From Blautia wexlerae DSM 19850 (lineage in GTDB: Bacteria > Bacillota > Clostridia > Lachnospirales > Lachnospiraceae): a stretch of 64,000 nt of DNA. Below are positions 26,638 through 34,610 of this stretch, piece by piece. The notes under the pieces were generated by a model that worked only from the letters and a program-made list of their open reading frames with translations, was not told the DNA's origin and did no database searches. Where the stretch lies: positions 2,800,501-2,864,500 of the forward strand of contig NZ_CP102267.1 in assembly GCF_025148125.1 (NCBI RefSeq), read 5' to 3'. The position numbers and the translations under genes were made by a program. The stretch's first letter is position 1. Every line of letters starts with the position of its first letter.

Positions 26638-28737
26638 TTATTCATTACCGAGATATTCATCCAGTATCGCCTTATCCTTTTCCACCACATAACCGCTTCC
26701 TCCAATATCTTTCACATTCTCTACCATACTGATGAGCAAAATAGGATTCTCTGTATCTCTATCTGTAGTAAAAACTGTAAACCAGCCAATTTCTGTTCCA
26801 GATGTATCTTCTTTTGTAGCTTTCAGTTCCGCTGTTCCGGTTTTTCCTGCTAATCTAATGTCTTCCCGGCATGCTCCATAACCAGTTCCTTCCGGGTTAT
26901 TCACTACACCCTCTAGCCCCGCCATAACCTCCAAAACAATCTGTGGTGAAAAAGCATCTTTTATCCAGATTTCACTGGAAGTGCTTCCATCCGCGTGAAG
27001 ATATGGCTTTATCATATTTCCATCATTTAGAAAAGCCGTATAAATGCTTGCAAGATGCAAAGGATTTACCAGAATCTGTCCCTGTCCATACCCACTGTCA
27101 GCAAGCTGGATTTCTGTTTCTATCTTGTCCGTATTAGAATACTGAGACTCTGACATTTTAATATCAAATGGAAGTTCCTGATTAAATCCTATTTGATTTA
27201 GAGATTGCATCAGTTGATCCGCACCGATTTTTAATGCTGCTTTTGCAAAATAAATATTATCTGAATAAATAAGCGCATTTTTCAAGATCACAGGTGCATA
27301 ATCATGAAGTGTAGTCACTGTATAATCTCCCCACGAGGAATCTTTCTGCCATGCCAGACCCTCATTTCCAAAATCGTCATTTGCAGTAAATGCCCCCACT
27401 TTTAATCCAATTGCAGCAATTACAGGTTTAAAAGTTGAGCCTGGACACCATGTCTGGCGAAAGCGGTTGTATAAAGGCCTGTCTTCATTTTCATTTAATG
27501 CACTCCACTGGCTATTGTCCATTCCACGTACAAAATCATTATTATCATAAGATGGCGTACTTACCAACGCCAGTACTTCCCCTGTATAAGGATTCAAGGC
27601 TACAGAACATCCTCTGTCTTCTTTAAATTGTTCATAAAGAGTACTTTGAAGATCGCCATCAATCGTAGTATGGATATCTTCTCCATCTTTTTTAGGCTCA
27701 TATGCAATGACACTTTTTTTATTTCCATTTGCATCTACAATACAGATCTCACACCCATCTGTCCCTTTTAGTTCTTTTTCATAAAGCGTTTCCAGTCCCG
27801 TCTTTCCAATCACACTGTTTGTACGATACCCTTCCCCTTTATGTTCCTGCAAATCCTCGGCTGTAACCGCCTGTACATACCCTACCAGATGAGAGGCAGC
27901 TTCTTTTAGATAATAAGTTCGTACTTTTACATCAGATAACATAATACCTGGAATCTTCAATAATGTGTCCTGCTTTTCTTTTTCTTCCAGAACAGTTTCA
28001 TCCGGATTCACTGTCAGAAGATCGACCTCTTGTATTTTAGGAATTGTTGCTACTGGTACAAAAGAATCTGCTTTTACCCAATCGGCTTTTAACTTATCCT
28101 CAATTTCGTCTGCTCCAATTCCAAGATACTCTGCCAGTTTTTTTATTGTATCTTCCCTGTTCTCCATTCTGCCCGGAACAATTCCTACCGAAGATGCAGT
28201 TCCCTCTCCAGCCAGCTGGCGACCATTTCTGTCTAAAATATTTCCTCTTTTTGCCTCTTCTAACGTTACCTGAACTTTATCCGTTGCAGATAACTCTGGA
28301 AAAATCAACTGATCCTGCCAGATTAAATGATATCCTGTCCAGTTATGTGAAAATACCGCATTGTTGGTAAATTCTACATTTCCTGCAGCAGTCTGCATAT
28401 TTGTTGTATAGGAAACTGCCGCATTTCCGTTTTCTTTTCTTTTTGCTGTAATATCGGTTATGGACAGATCAGACATCTCAATGCCTTCATATATTTTAGA
28501 ATTTCGTTCTATAAATTCTTCCTTACTGTTCATGCTGCTTTTTTTCTGATCCAGCATGGCATACATTTGCTCATATTCCCCTTTTTCAATATATTTCATA
28601 TATTCCATTAGTCTTTTTTCAGGAACATTACGATTCATTATTGTTACAATACCGATTCCACCACCAATCAATATACCGCTAAATAAAACTATTTTTGTGA
28701 TAGTCTTCGTGTGTTTTTTTCTTTTCGTTTTTCTCAT
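26638..28737 (-). CDS. PBP2a-like class B penicillin-binding protein
   Basis: The 699-residue protein has a membrane anchor (residues 13-33), an NTF2-like MecA N-terminal domain (38-145: EKRLMEYMKYIEKGEYEQMY, HNWTGYHLIWQ), a PBP dimerisation domain (RGNILDRNG, 165-172), and a transpeptidase domain with STFK (434-437), SDN (492-494) and KTGT (632-635). MecA/PBP2a and PBP5fm share this layout and cross-link peptidoglycan with low beta-lactam affinity. With BlaI/BlaR1 and operator sites beside it, it looks like an inducible mec-like resistance gene. Low affinity itself is inferred. Confidence 0.92.
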   Translation of the reverse strand: MRKTKRKKHTKTITKIVLFSGILIGGGIGIVTIMNRNVPEKRLMEYMKYIEKGEYEQMYAMLDQKKSSMNSKEEFIERNSKIYEGIEMSDLSITDITAKRKENGNAAVSYTTNMQTAAGNVEFTNNAVFSHNWTGYHLIWQDQLIFPELSATDKVQVTLEEAKRGNILDRNGRQLAGEGTASSVGIVPGRMENREDTIKKLAEYLGIGADEIEDKLKADWVKADSFVPVATIPKIQEVDLLTVNPDETVLEEKEKQDTLLKIPGIMLSDVKVRTYYLKEAASHLVGYVQAVTAEDLQEHKGEGYRTNSVIGKTGLETLYEKELKGTDGCEICIVDANGNKKSVIAYEPKKDGEDIHTTIDGDLQSTLYEQFKEDRGCSVALNPYTGEVLALVSTPSYDNNDFVRGMDNSQWSALNENEDRPLYNRFRQTWCPGSTFKPVIAAIGLKVGAFTANDDFGNEGLAWQKDSSWGDYTVTTLHDYAPVILKNALIYSDNIYFAKAALKIGADQLMQSLNQIGFNQELPFDIKMSESQYSNTDKIETEIQLADSGYGQGQILVNPLHLASIYTAFLNDGNMIKPYLHADGSTSSEIWIKDAFSPQIVLEVMAGLEGVVNNPEGTGYGACREDIRLAGKTGTAELKATKEDTSGTEIGWFTVFTTDRDTENPILLISMVENVKDIGGSGYVVEKDKAILDEYLGNE

Positions 28738-28770
28738 ATAGTTTTATTTCTCCTTTTTTCGTATTTTCTT

Positions 28771-28801
28771 AAATATTACACTTGTAATATTTAAACGTCA
28801 A
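28771..28801 (-). promoter_or_regulatory. PBP promoter overlapped by BlaI-type operator
   Basis: On the minus strand TTGACG (28801-28796), a 17-base spacer and TAATAT (28778-28773). The operator TACACTTGTA is at 28777-28786, and the dyad extends to 10-base arms (28771-28780 and 28783-28792), so it covers the spacer and -10. Binding of BlaI here would block polymerase directly. Confidence 0.85.
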
Positions 28802-28997
28802 GTTTTTTCTTAGGTTTATATATGTAAACAAGAGGAAAGATTTGGATAAAAAAAGAAAGGGCATCTCAAAGCTCTCTTTGATAAAGAACTTTACCGACAC
28901 CCTGAGGTAATGGTTTCTCCGGATGTTTCCCAAACGCTATAATCACTCTCCAGAAGAACCAAAAACGATTTTTAATTTTTCTCTCAGAAAAAAAGAA

Positions 28998-29460
28998 CTA
29001 CTCTAAATCTGCTGATCTTTGAAATAACCCTGCTCGTTTCTTATAATCACAAACATATTCAGGCAACACATTCTTTGCTGGCAGATTATTATAGCGGAAA
29101 ACGCAACAAATCCCTTTATTAACTTTTGTTCTATATAATTCCTGTACCAATCCTATTGTTTCATCATCTGAACAAAAGCTCTTCGGAATCTCCTACAATC
29201 CCTGATAATAACGCAAATCTGTTTACTATGTCCTCTCTGTCAGTATACAAGCCAGCTAATCTCTTTATTATAGTATCTAAATACTTCTTCCCAATTCCAC
29301 TACTCAAAATTTCTTCAGTCACTGTTTCTGCAGATGTGTTTTTATATCAGCCAGAGTTTCCCTGGCTGAATTCTTCCAATATATACCTGTTAACACTTCT
29401 CAATGCTGACACTTTTTCCTTCGCTTCTCATCTTTCACCTGCTATACTGCACTCTGGCTT
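28998..29460 (-). pseudogene. Decayed unrecognised gene
   Basis: Minus-strand frames join into one protein-like sequence: KVSALRSVNRYILEEF, then after a TGA GIGKKYLDTIIKRLAGLYTD and REDIVNRFALLSGIVGDSEELL, then after one extra T SDDETIGLVQELYRTKVNKG and NLPAKNVLPEYVCDYKKRAG to a stop at 28998. At least one nonsense codon and one frameshift are needed. I do not recognise the family. It lies beside conjugative-element genes and was probably one. The region from 28802 to 28997 shows nothing further. Confidence 0.5.
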
Positions 29461-29464
29461 GAAT

Positions 29465-29710
29465 TCATTCCCCCTCTTCCAGTTCCGATTTATAATCTTC
29501 CAAGTCCATAAGAAAAGTCTCATAGCCTTCATCACTCATGCAGAACAGCTTTCTTAGGGTATTGCAGACAAGCACGATCATATCCGCATCCCCTTTTAGA
29601 AATGGAATGATATGGTCGATTGCTTCCATTGTGTCATTTCTGTTTCCTTTATCAAACATTGCCGTTACTGAACATTCGTCTGTATCAAAGTTCATTGCCA
29701 GATTCATCAT
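29465..29710 (-). CDS. TTRAP-like transposon-transfer assisting protein
   Basis: The 81-residue acidic protein (DECSVTAMFDKGNRNDTMEA, LKGDADMIVLVCNTLRKLFC, MSDEGYETFLMDLED) follows the TTRAP pattern of Tn1549-like elements: a short helical protein with GxR in the first third and an M-S/T-D-E-G/A-F-like turn before an acidic end. Its start overlaps the stop of the small upstream gene (ATGA). A remnant of a conjugative element separate from the one at 50-64 kb. Confidence 0.6.
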   Translation of the reverse strand: MMNLAMNFDTDECSVTAMFDKGNRNDTMEAIDHIIPFLKGDADMIVLVCNTLRKLFCMSDEGYETFLMDLEDYKSELEEGE

Positions 29711-29838
29711 AATTCTACATCCCCCTTCTTATGTGCTTTAGATTTTTCTACTTCTTTATTTTCCTGCTCCTGTGCTTTTGCCCTTGCCTGAAACTCTTTC
29801 AACGACTGCAATACAGATTTTTTCAGTTCTCCTTTCAT
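29707..29838 (-). CDS. Small ICE protein (43 residues)
   Basis: ATG at 29838 follows AAAGGAG-like sequence only weakly. The product, MKGELKKSVLQSLKEFQARA followed by KAQEQENKEVEKSKAHKKGD, is highly charged and helical, with no recognised domain. The 4-base ATGA overlap with the TTRAP-like gene supports it as a real coupled gene. Confidence 0.5.
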   Translation of the reverse strand: MKGELKKSVLQSLKEFQARAKAQEQENKEVEKSKAHKKGDVEL

Positions 29839-29957
29839 TATACAAGAATGAGGCGGTAATCGCAAACACAATCCACAATACAAAATGATGTTCTTTTTTT
29901 CTGGATGTTTCTGTGATATACTTTTACGCGGTCGTATCAGACCGGAAAGGAAATATT

Positions 29958-31106
29958 ATGTTACAAAAATTATATGTTTTTTTCAGGAAAGAAACCGTTT
30001 TGTCAATTGCAGTGATCCTGGCGCTTCTTTCTATGTTCTGGGTCAGACCGGATAAGGCTTATTTTACTTATATCGATTTCAGGACTCTCGGGCTCCTCTT
30101 CTGTTTGATGGCAATTGTAGCTGGTTTGAAGGCTGTTGGTGTTTTTGATATACTTGCCAAAAAATTGCTGATGGGAACATCGGGAACTGTGGGTGTGATC
30201 AGGCTGTTGGTACTCTTATGTTTCTTCCTGTCAATGGTGATCACCAATGATGTGGCATTGATTACTTTTGTTCCTCTTGCACTGATCATTGTGCATAAAC
30301 TGCCAAAGGAACTGGGCAATTACTGGCTTCTTAAAATAGTAGCCATGCAGACAATCGCTGCTAATCTCGGAAGCATGCTCACACCAATCGGAAATCCGCA
30401 GAACCTTTATCTATATGCCAGAGCAGGGATGTCCGCGGCAGAATTAATAACCCTGATGCTTCCCTATTCCGCCACAGCACTTATCCTTCTTCTGATATGG
30501 ATACAGGTAGCCGCTGCCAAAGCACCTCACGTATGCGGTTCCGAAAAAAATAAAACTCTTTTGGGATTCTCTGACAGAAAAGAACTTAACATGGAATACC
30601 TGGCCACTTACCTGATCTTATTTACAATCTGCCTGCTCACTGTTGCACGTATCATTCCATACCAGATTCCTCTTGTATTGGTTCTTATATATATGCTGCT
30701 AAGAAACAGGGAAAATATAAGCAGGGTGGATTACTCCCTGCTTGCCACCTTTATCGCATTATTTATTTTTATCGGCAACCTTGGAAGGATTTCGCAATTC
30801 AGCAGTTTTCTGGAAAGAATCATGGCAGGAAGGGAAACACTTACTGCTGTTCTTGCCAGTCAGATTATGAGCAATGTTCCCGCTGCGCTTCTTTTATCCG
30901 GCTTTACAGATAATTACCGGGCTTTAATTGTCGGAACCAATATTGGAGGTCTCGGCACTCTGATTGCATCCATGGCAAGCCTGATAAGTTTCAAATATAT
31001 TGCAAAAGAAAACAGGAATCTGAGAGGGAAGTATTTGGGAATATTCACAGCCTCCAATATTATATTCATGATATTCATGTTAATATTGTATTTTTTTCTT
31101 AGATAA
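29958..31106 (+). CDS. SLC13/ArsB-type anion permease
   Basis: About 382 residues and ten or more membrane helices. The pattern of the CitMHS/SLC13 and ArsB superfamily is visible: VITNDVALITFVPLALI in the first half and MSNVPAALLLSGFT in the second, the repeated SNT/TND-like substrate loops, plus GNPQNLYLYARAG. The start at ATG 29958 is chosen since GGAAAGG precedes it; an in-frame start at 29913 lacks a site. The substrate (dicarboxylate, sulfate or arsenite) cannot be read from the sequence. Monocistronic, with a terminator after it. Confidence 0.85.
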   Translation: MLQKLYVFFRKETVLSIAVILALLSMFWVRPDKAYFTYIDFRTLGLLFCLMAIVAGLKAVGVFDILAKKLLMGTSGTVGVIRLLVLLCFFLSMVITNDVALITFVPLALIIVHKLPKELGNYWLLKIVAMQTIAANLGSMLTPIGNPQNLYLYARAGMSAAELITLMLPYSATALILLLIWIQVAAAKAPHVCGSEKNKTLLGFSDRKELNMEYLATYLILFTICLLTVARIIPYQIPLVLVLIYMLLRNRENISRVDYSLLATFIALFIFIGNLGRISQFSSFLERIMAGRETLTAVLASQIMSNVPAALLLSGFTDNYRALIVGTNIGGLGTLIASMASLISFKYIAKENRNLRGKYLGIFTASNIIFMIFMLILYFFLR

Positions 31107-31156
31107 AGGTTTTCCCGGAATTACAAAAGCTATAGCAATTCTTTCTTCGCAAAAAA

Positions 31157-31200
31157 TTCTCCGCGGCACTCTCCCATCCTGGAAGAAAAGCCGCGGAGAA
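31157..31200 (+). terminator. Strong hairpin after the permease gene
   Basis: Perfect 11-bp arms ttctccgcggc (31157-31167) and gccgcggagaa (31190-31200), about 50 bases past the permease stop. The tail is A/T rich but not a clean T-run. Confidence 0.6.
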
Positions 31201-31295
31201 ATAAATATATTTTCGGTGCCAATACAAAGATCATTAATCTTTACACCACTTTACAACTTTCAAATTGTCTTATAAATATAGTTTTTTCAACCTTC

Positions 31296-31627
31296 CTATT
31301 TTAGTTTTCTATATTCTTCATCACTTACCGGTTCAAGCCATTCATTGGAACTATTTTCGCCCGGAACTTCTATTGCCAGATGTGAAAACCATTCATCCGG
31401 TGCAGCGCCATGCCAGTGTTTCACTTCTGCCGGAATATTGATGCAGTCGCCTGGCTTCATTTCTACAGCATCTTTCCCTTCTTCCTGATAATATCCTCTT
31501 CCGGCAACACATACCAGGATCTGTCCTCCCCCACTTTTTGCATGATGGATATGCCAGTTATTTCTGCATTAAACTGGACTACCTCTCCGCAATCCCTTGT
31601 AGTTGCTGGCTTTAACGGCATACACAT
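31296..31627 (-). pseudogene. Cupin-domain protein, frameshifted
   Basis: From about 31560 downwards the frame reads NNWHIHHAKSGGGQILVCVA, GRGYYQEEGKDAVEMKPGDC, then PAEVKHWHGAAPDEWFSHLA and NSSNEWLEPVSDEEYRKLK, with the cupin metal ligands HIHH and the KHWHG motif. The preceding part (MCMPLKPATTRDCGEVVQFN) is in another frame; restoring one G in gcagaaataac joins them. It is a paralogue of the intact cupin at 32035-32457. The N-terminus is shorter than the family's, so a deletion is also likely. Confidence 0.75.
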
Positions 31628-31671
31628 CTGTGCTTTGTGCGAATCTGTCCTGACGAGCAGTTTCTGCCAGG

Positions 31672-32010
31672 TTATTTTTCTGTTTCTTCCTCGTTCCAAA
31701 CCTCTTTTGCAAGGTTGAATACTGCCCAGCCCTTTGGCCATCCTGCATAGAATGCTACGTGAGTAATAATCGCTGCGATTTCTTTTTGTGTTACCCCATG
31801 ATCCTTTGCATTCTGTAAATGGAATTTTAAAGAAGAATCTGTAATTCCCTGTGCCATCAGTGCTACGACTGTGATAATGCTTCTTGTCTTCAAATCAATA
31901 TCTTCATTGTTCCAGTTCTCTCCGAACAGAACATCATCGTTGAAATGTGCAAACTCCGGTGCAAATGTTCCCAGAGCATTTCTTCCTGCTGTCTGTGTAA
32001 TCTTTGCCAT
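31672..32010 (-). CDS. Carboxymuconolactone decarboxylase-family protein
   Basis: The 112-residue helical protein has the CMD/AhpD-like pattern: FAHFNDDVLFGENWNNEDID, LKTRSIITVVALMAQGITD and EIAAIITHVAFYAGWPKGWA. Unlike AhpD it has no CxxC, so it is of the CMD rather than the peroxidase type. It is 24 bases from the upstream cupin gene and forms with it a cassette common in Clostridia under MerR control. Confidence 0.9.
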   Translation of the reverse strand: MAKITQTAGRNALGTFAPEFAHFNDDVLFGENWNNEDIDLKTRSIITVVALMAQGITDSSLKFHLQNAKDHGVTQKEIAAIITHVAFYAGWPKGWAVFNLAKEVWNEEETEK

Positions 32011-32034
32011 GACATCAAACCTCCGTCTTTTTAT

Positions 32035-32457
32035 TTATGGTAATTTGTTGTACTCTTCTTCTGGTAAGAACTCCAGCCACTCATTGGAAGCTCCTTCTGC
32101 CGGAACCTCAACTGCCAGATGCTGGAACCAGCTGTCTTTCGCTGCTCCATGCCAGTGTTTTACTTCCGGTGGAATGTTTACCACATCTCCAGCTTTCAGT
32201 TCACGAGCCGGTTTTCCTTCTTCCTGATACCATCCTCTTCCACCAGTAACCATAAGGATCTGGCCACCCTTGTGATGAACGTGGTATGCATTGATTGTTT
32301 TTGGAGCGAAAGTAACCAGACCAACAGGTACTCGCTCTGTTGTAAGCATATTCAGATAACATTCACCTGTAAAATACTTTGCAAATGCTACATTTTCCTC
32401 ACCGATTGGAAATACGTTGCCACCGCCTAAGTCTTTTTTCATCTGTTCGATATCCAT
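32035..32457 (-). CDS. Cupin-domain protein
   Basis: The 140-residue protein is a single cupin barrel: metal ligands in INAYHVHHKGGQILMV and the second motif PPEVKHWHGAAKDSW, ending HLAVEVPAEGASNEWLEFLPEEE. Such proteins often accompany CMD-family enzymes in quinone or aldehyde stress operons, but the substrate is unknown. Preceded by AAGGAGG and a MerR-type promoter. First gene of the cupin-CMD-cupin operon. Confidence 0.9.
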   Translation of the reverse strand: MDIEQMKKDLGGGNVFPIGEENVAFAKYFTGECYLNMLTTERVPVGLVTFAPKTINAYHVHHKGGQILMVTGGRGWYQEEGKPARELKAGDVVNIPPEVKHWHGAAKDSWFQHLAVEVPAEGASNEWLEFLPEEEYNKLP

Positions 32458-32485
32458 GAAAATCTCCTCCTTGCGTTTTTATTTT

Positions 32486-32516
32486 ATGGTACAACCTGAA
32501 GCAAGCTGTAGGTCAA
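32486..32516 (-). promoter_or_regulatory. MerR-type promoter of the cupin operon
   Basis: On the minus strand TTGACC (32516-32511), a 19-base spacer and TACCAT (32491-32486). Between them lies the dyad ACCTaCAGC-TTG-CTTcAGGT. A 19-base spacer with a centred dyad is the hallmark of MerR-family activated promoters. No merR gene lies next to it. Confidence 0.7.
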
Positions 32517-32679
32517 TAGATTTTGCAACTTTTTACATAAAGTTCGCATTTTTCCTGTGACAGTTTACATTTCAGATTCACTTTATTTCTTATCGGTTTT
32601 TATCATACACCCATATTGCTTCCTATGTCCAATACCCATTATTGTAGGTTGCTTAATGCCTTTTAAGCATAATCTGTTT

Positions 32680-32742
32680 CTATACCACAATGCAAAACAG
32701 ATCTGCCGCATCCTGGCAGATCCGCTTTGCATTGTGGTATAG
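32680..32742. repeat. 28-bp-arm palindrome at the end of the recombinase element
   Basis: Arms at 32680-32707 and 32715-32742 start ctataccacaatgcaaa and end tttgcattgtggtatag, with about two mismatches and a 7-base loop (gcatcct). It abuts the stop of the TnpC-like gene. It may terminate the recombinase operon or be the recombinase recognition end of the Tn554/RIT-like element. Confidence 0.7.
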
Positions 32743-32743
32743 T

Positions 32744-33127
32744 TTAAAGCTGTTTGATAAGATTTAATTCCCTTTTGGACAGTGCCTTTTTCAGCTTTTG
32801 ATTCTCTTTTTTCAGATTCTCATTCTCGCTCTTCAGATTCTGTATCTGTTGTTGGAGCAGATCCATTTCTGTTTCCATTGCCTGGCTGATGATGTTTCTC
32901 CTTGGATCTACCATGCCAGCCTGCTGTTCCATTGCTGCATCAATCTCACTTCGTACAATCGGATTCTTATAAAAGAATCCTCTGGACAGCCCTGTCTTTT
33001 GCATCAGTGCTGGCACGGATACTTTTTCTTTTTCCAATACCATTGTCCGGATTGCCAGGGTTGCACGTTCCACTTTCTCTTCGCTTTTTCTTTTATTCAA
33101 TTCCAACATCTTGTCGTATTTGTTCAT
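32744..33127 (-). CDS. TnpC-like (DUF6262-type) accessory protein
   Basis: The 127-residue protein has a helix-turn-helix-like middle (KVSVPALMQKTGLSRGFFYK) and a C-terminal coiled coil (LQQQIQNLKSENENLKKENQ). Tn554 TnpC has the same size and place and affects the orientation and frequency of transposition. Its start overlaps the third recombinase gene by 35 bases. Confidence 0.85.
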   Translation of the reverse strand: MNKYDKMLELNKRKSEEKVERATLAIRTMVLEKEKVSVPALMQKTGLSRGFFYKNPIVRSEIDAAMEQQAGMVDPRRNIISQAMETEMDLLQQQIQNLKSENENLKKENQKLKKALSKRELNLIKQL

Positions 33128-34610
33128 ATTCTTCTCCCCATCCGTCCAGATTCGCCAGGATAATCTGTGACATAAGATTTCTTACTTCCCGTGTTTCATC
33201 TGCAAGCCTCTGATTACTCATTTTCCGGTAATACTGGACACTTCTCACTCCTTTATGTCCGAGGAGCTTTGCTATGGTCCAGTCATCCACATGGAGTTCT
33301 GTCAGCTTTACCCCATAGCAGTGCCGGAACATATGTGTTCCAAATCCGAATAAGTTCCCATTGTCATCCCGGATATCTTTTTCATAGATCATCCGAAGCA
33401 CTTTATCCTGCAAGGTTCGGTAGCTGATTGGTTTCTCCGGTTTGTTCTCGGCTGCAAAAATATAAATGCTTTCAGGATAATGCTCATTTGCATAACTGAC
33501 TGCCTTTCCAATCAGCTGTGCCAGCTCCCGGCTGATCGGTTTTTCATATCTTCTTGTTTTCGGCTGGTATATGATAATCATATCCTGACGGTCATGTTTA
33601 TAAAGGCAGTCTTTCCGCAAGGTCAGCGTGTCGGAAATTCTGGTTCCTAACATCTGGTGTATAATCATCGCCCTTGCTATCTGCACTTCCATTTTCACCA
33701 GATGGGCATTCAGCCTTTTCAGCTCACTGTCTGAATAAGATTTGAATTCCGCTTTTCGTTCTGGTGGAAAATCAGATTTCAGGAAAAGTTTTGTCAGGTG
33801 TGGAAAATTATAAATCTTTCCAATTGTTTCCAACACATTTCGGATCTTTAGCAGGTCATCCCGGATACCCTTTCCTCCGCTTGCTTCTACTTTGATGTTT
33901 ATCAAAAACTGCTCTATGATCTCCCGGTCAAGCTCTTCGCAGGTGCTGATCTTGGAATGCTTTTCATCCAAATACTTTGAAAATTTATTCATTGCGGACA
34001 GTTCACGTTTTATACTGCCAAGGGCTTCGGTTTTCAGATGATGGTAAATTGCTTTTTTTACTTCTTCCCGAATATCTGGTTGCCGGATTCCTCTGAAATT
34101 TAGTGTCTTATGGTTGACAATCGGATTTGTCCGCAGGATAAGCGGAAGCCTTTCCAGATGCCAGATATCCTTTGCCAGCTCATTGGTTTCTGATCGGTCC
34201 AGTGTAAATTCCAGAAGGCTTTCAAAATACCGGATCAGGGCAGCTTTTTCCACCGATTCAGTCTGAATGTTCGTCACTTTATGCTTCGTCAAAGCCCTAC
34301 CGTTTTGTATCATCCACATTTTCAACTGCTTTATCCAGAAGTCTTTTTCTCTGTCAAGCAGGCTGTTTTCCTGATGGGATGACTTCTGAAAAAATTCACA
34401 TAAGCTGTTAAAATAATGCCTTTCCCTTTTTATGGTCAGGATGGATACCTGCGTTCCACGGTAGTAAATGTATTCGACAAATTCTGTCTGAAGCTGGTTT
34501 CCCGGCAGTTTATCCAGATCAAAATATTGTTCCTTATTCAGCTTTTCCTTTTGCTCATCGGTAGCCAGCTTATAACATTCCAGTTGTTGGAATTTCAGTT
34601 TATTATCCAT
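33093..34610 (-). CDS. Tyrosine recombinase, third of trio
   Basis: About 505 residues from the ATG at 34610 (AAAGGAG upstream; the longer in-frame start at 34685 overlaps the previous gene and is less likely). The catalytic domain shows R in MLGTRISDTLTLRKD, HxxR in THMFRHCYGVK, GH in LLGHKGVRS and the Tyr in VQYYRKMS. The N-terminal 250 residues are an extended SAM-like DNA-binding part. It acts together with the two upstream recombinases in RIT-like elements. Confidence 0.9.
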   Translation of the reverse strand: MDNKLKFQQLECYKLATDEQKEKLNKEQYFDLDKLPGNQLQTEFVEYIYYRGTQVSILTIKRERHYFNSLCEFFQKSSHQENSLLDREKDFWIKQLKMWMIQNGRALTKHKVTNIQTESVEKAALIRYFESLLEFTLDRSETNELAKDIWHLERLPLILRTNPIVNHKTLNFRGIRQPDIREEVKKAIYHHLKTEALGSIKRELSAMNKFSKYLDEKHSKISTCEELDREIIEQFLINIKVEASGGKGIRDDLLKIRNVLETIGKIYNFPHLTKLFLKSDFPPERKAEFKSYSDSELKRLNAHLVKMEVQIARAMIIHQMLGTRISDTLTLRKDCLYKHDRQDMIIIYQPKTRRYEKPISRELAQLIGKAVSYANEHYPESIYIFAAENKPEKPISYRTLQDKVLRMIYEKDIRDDNGNLFGFGTHMFRHCYGVKLTELHVDDWTIAKLLGHKGVRSVQYYRKMSNQRLADETREVRNLMSQIILANLDGWGEEYEQIRQDVGIE

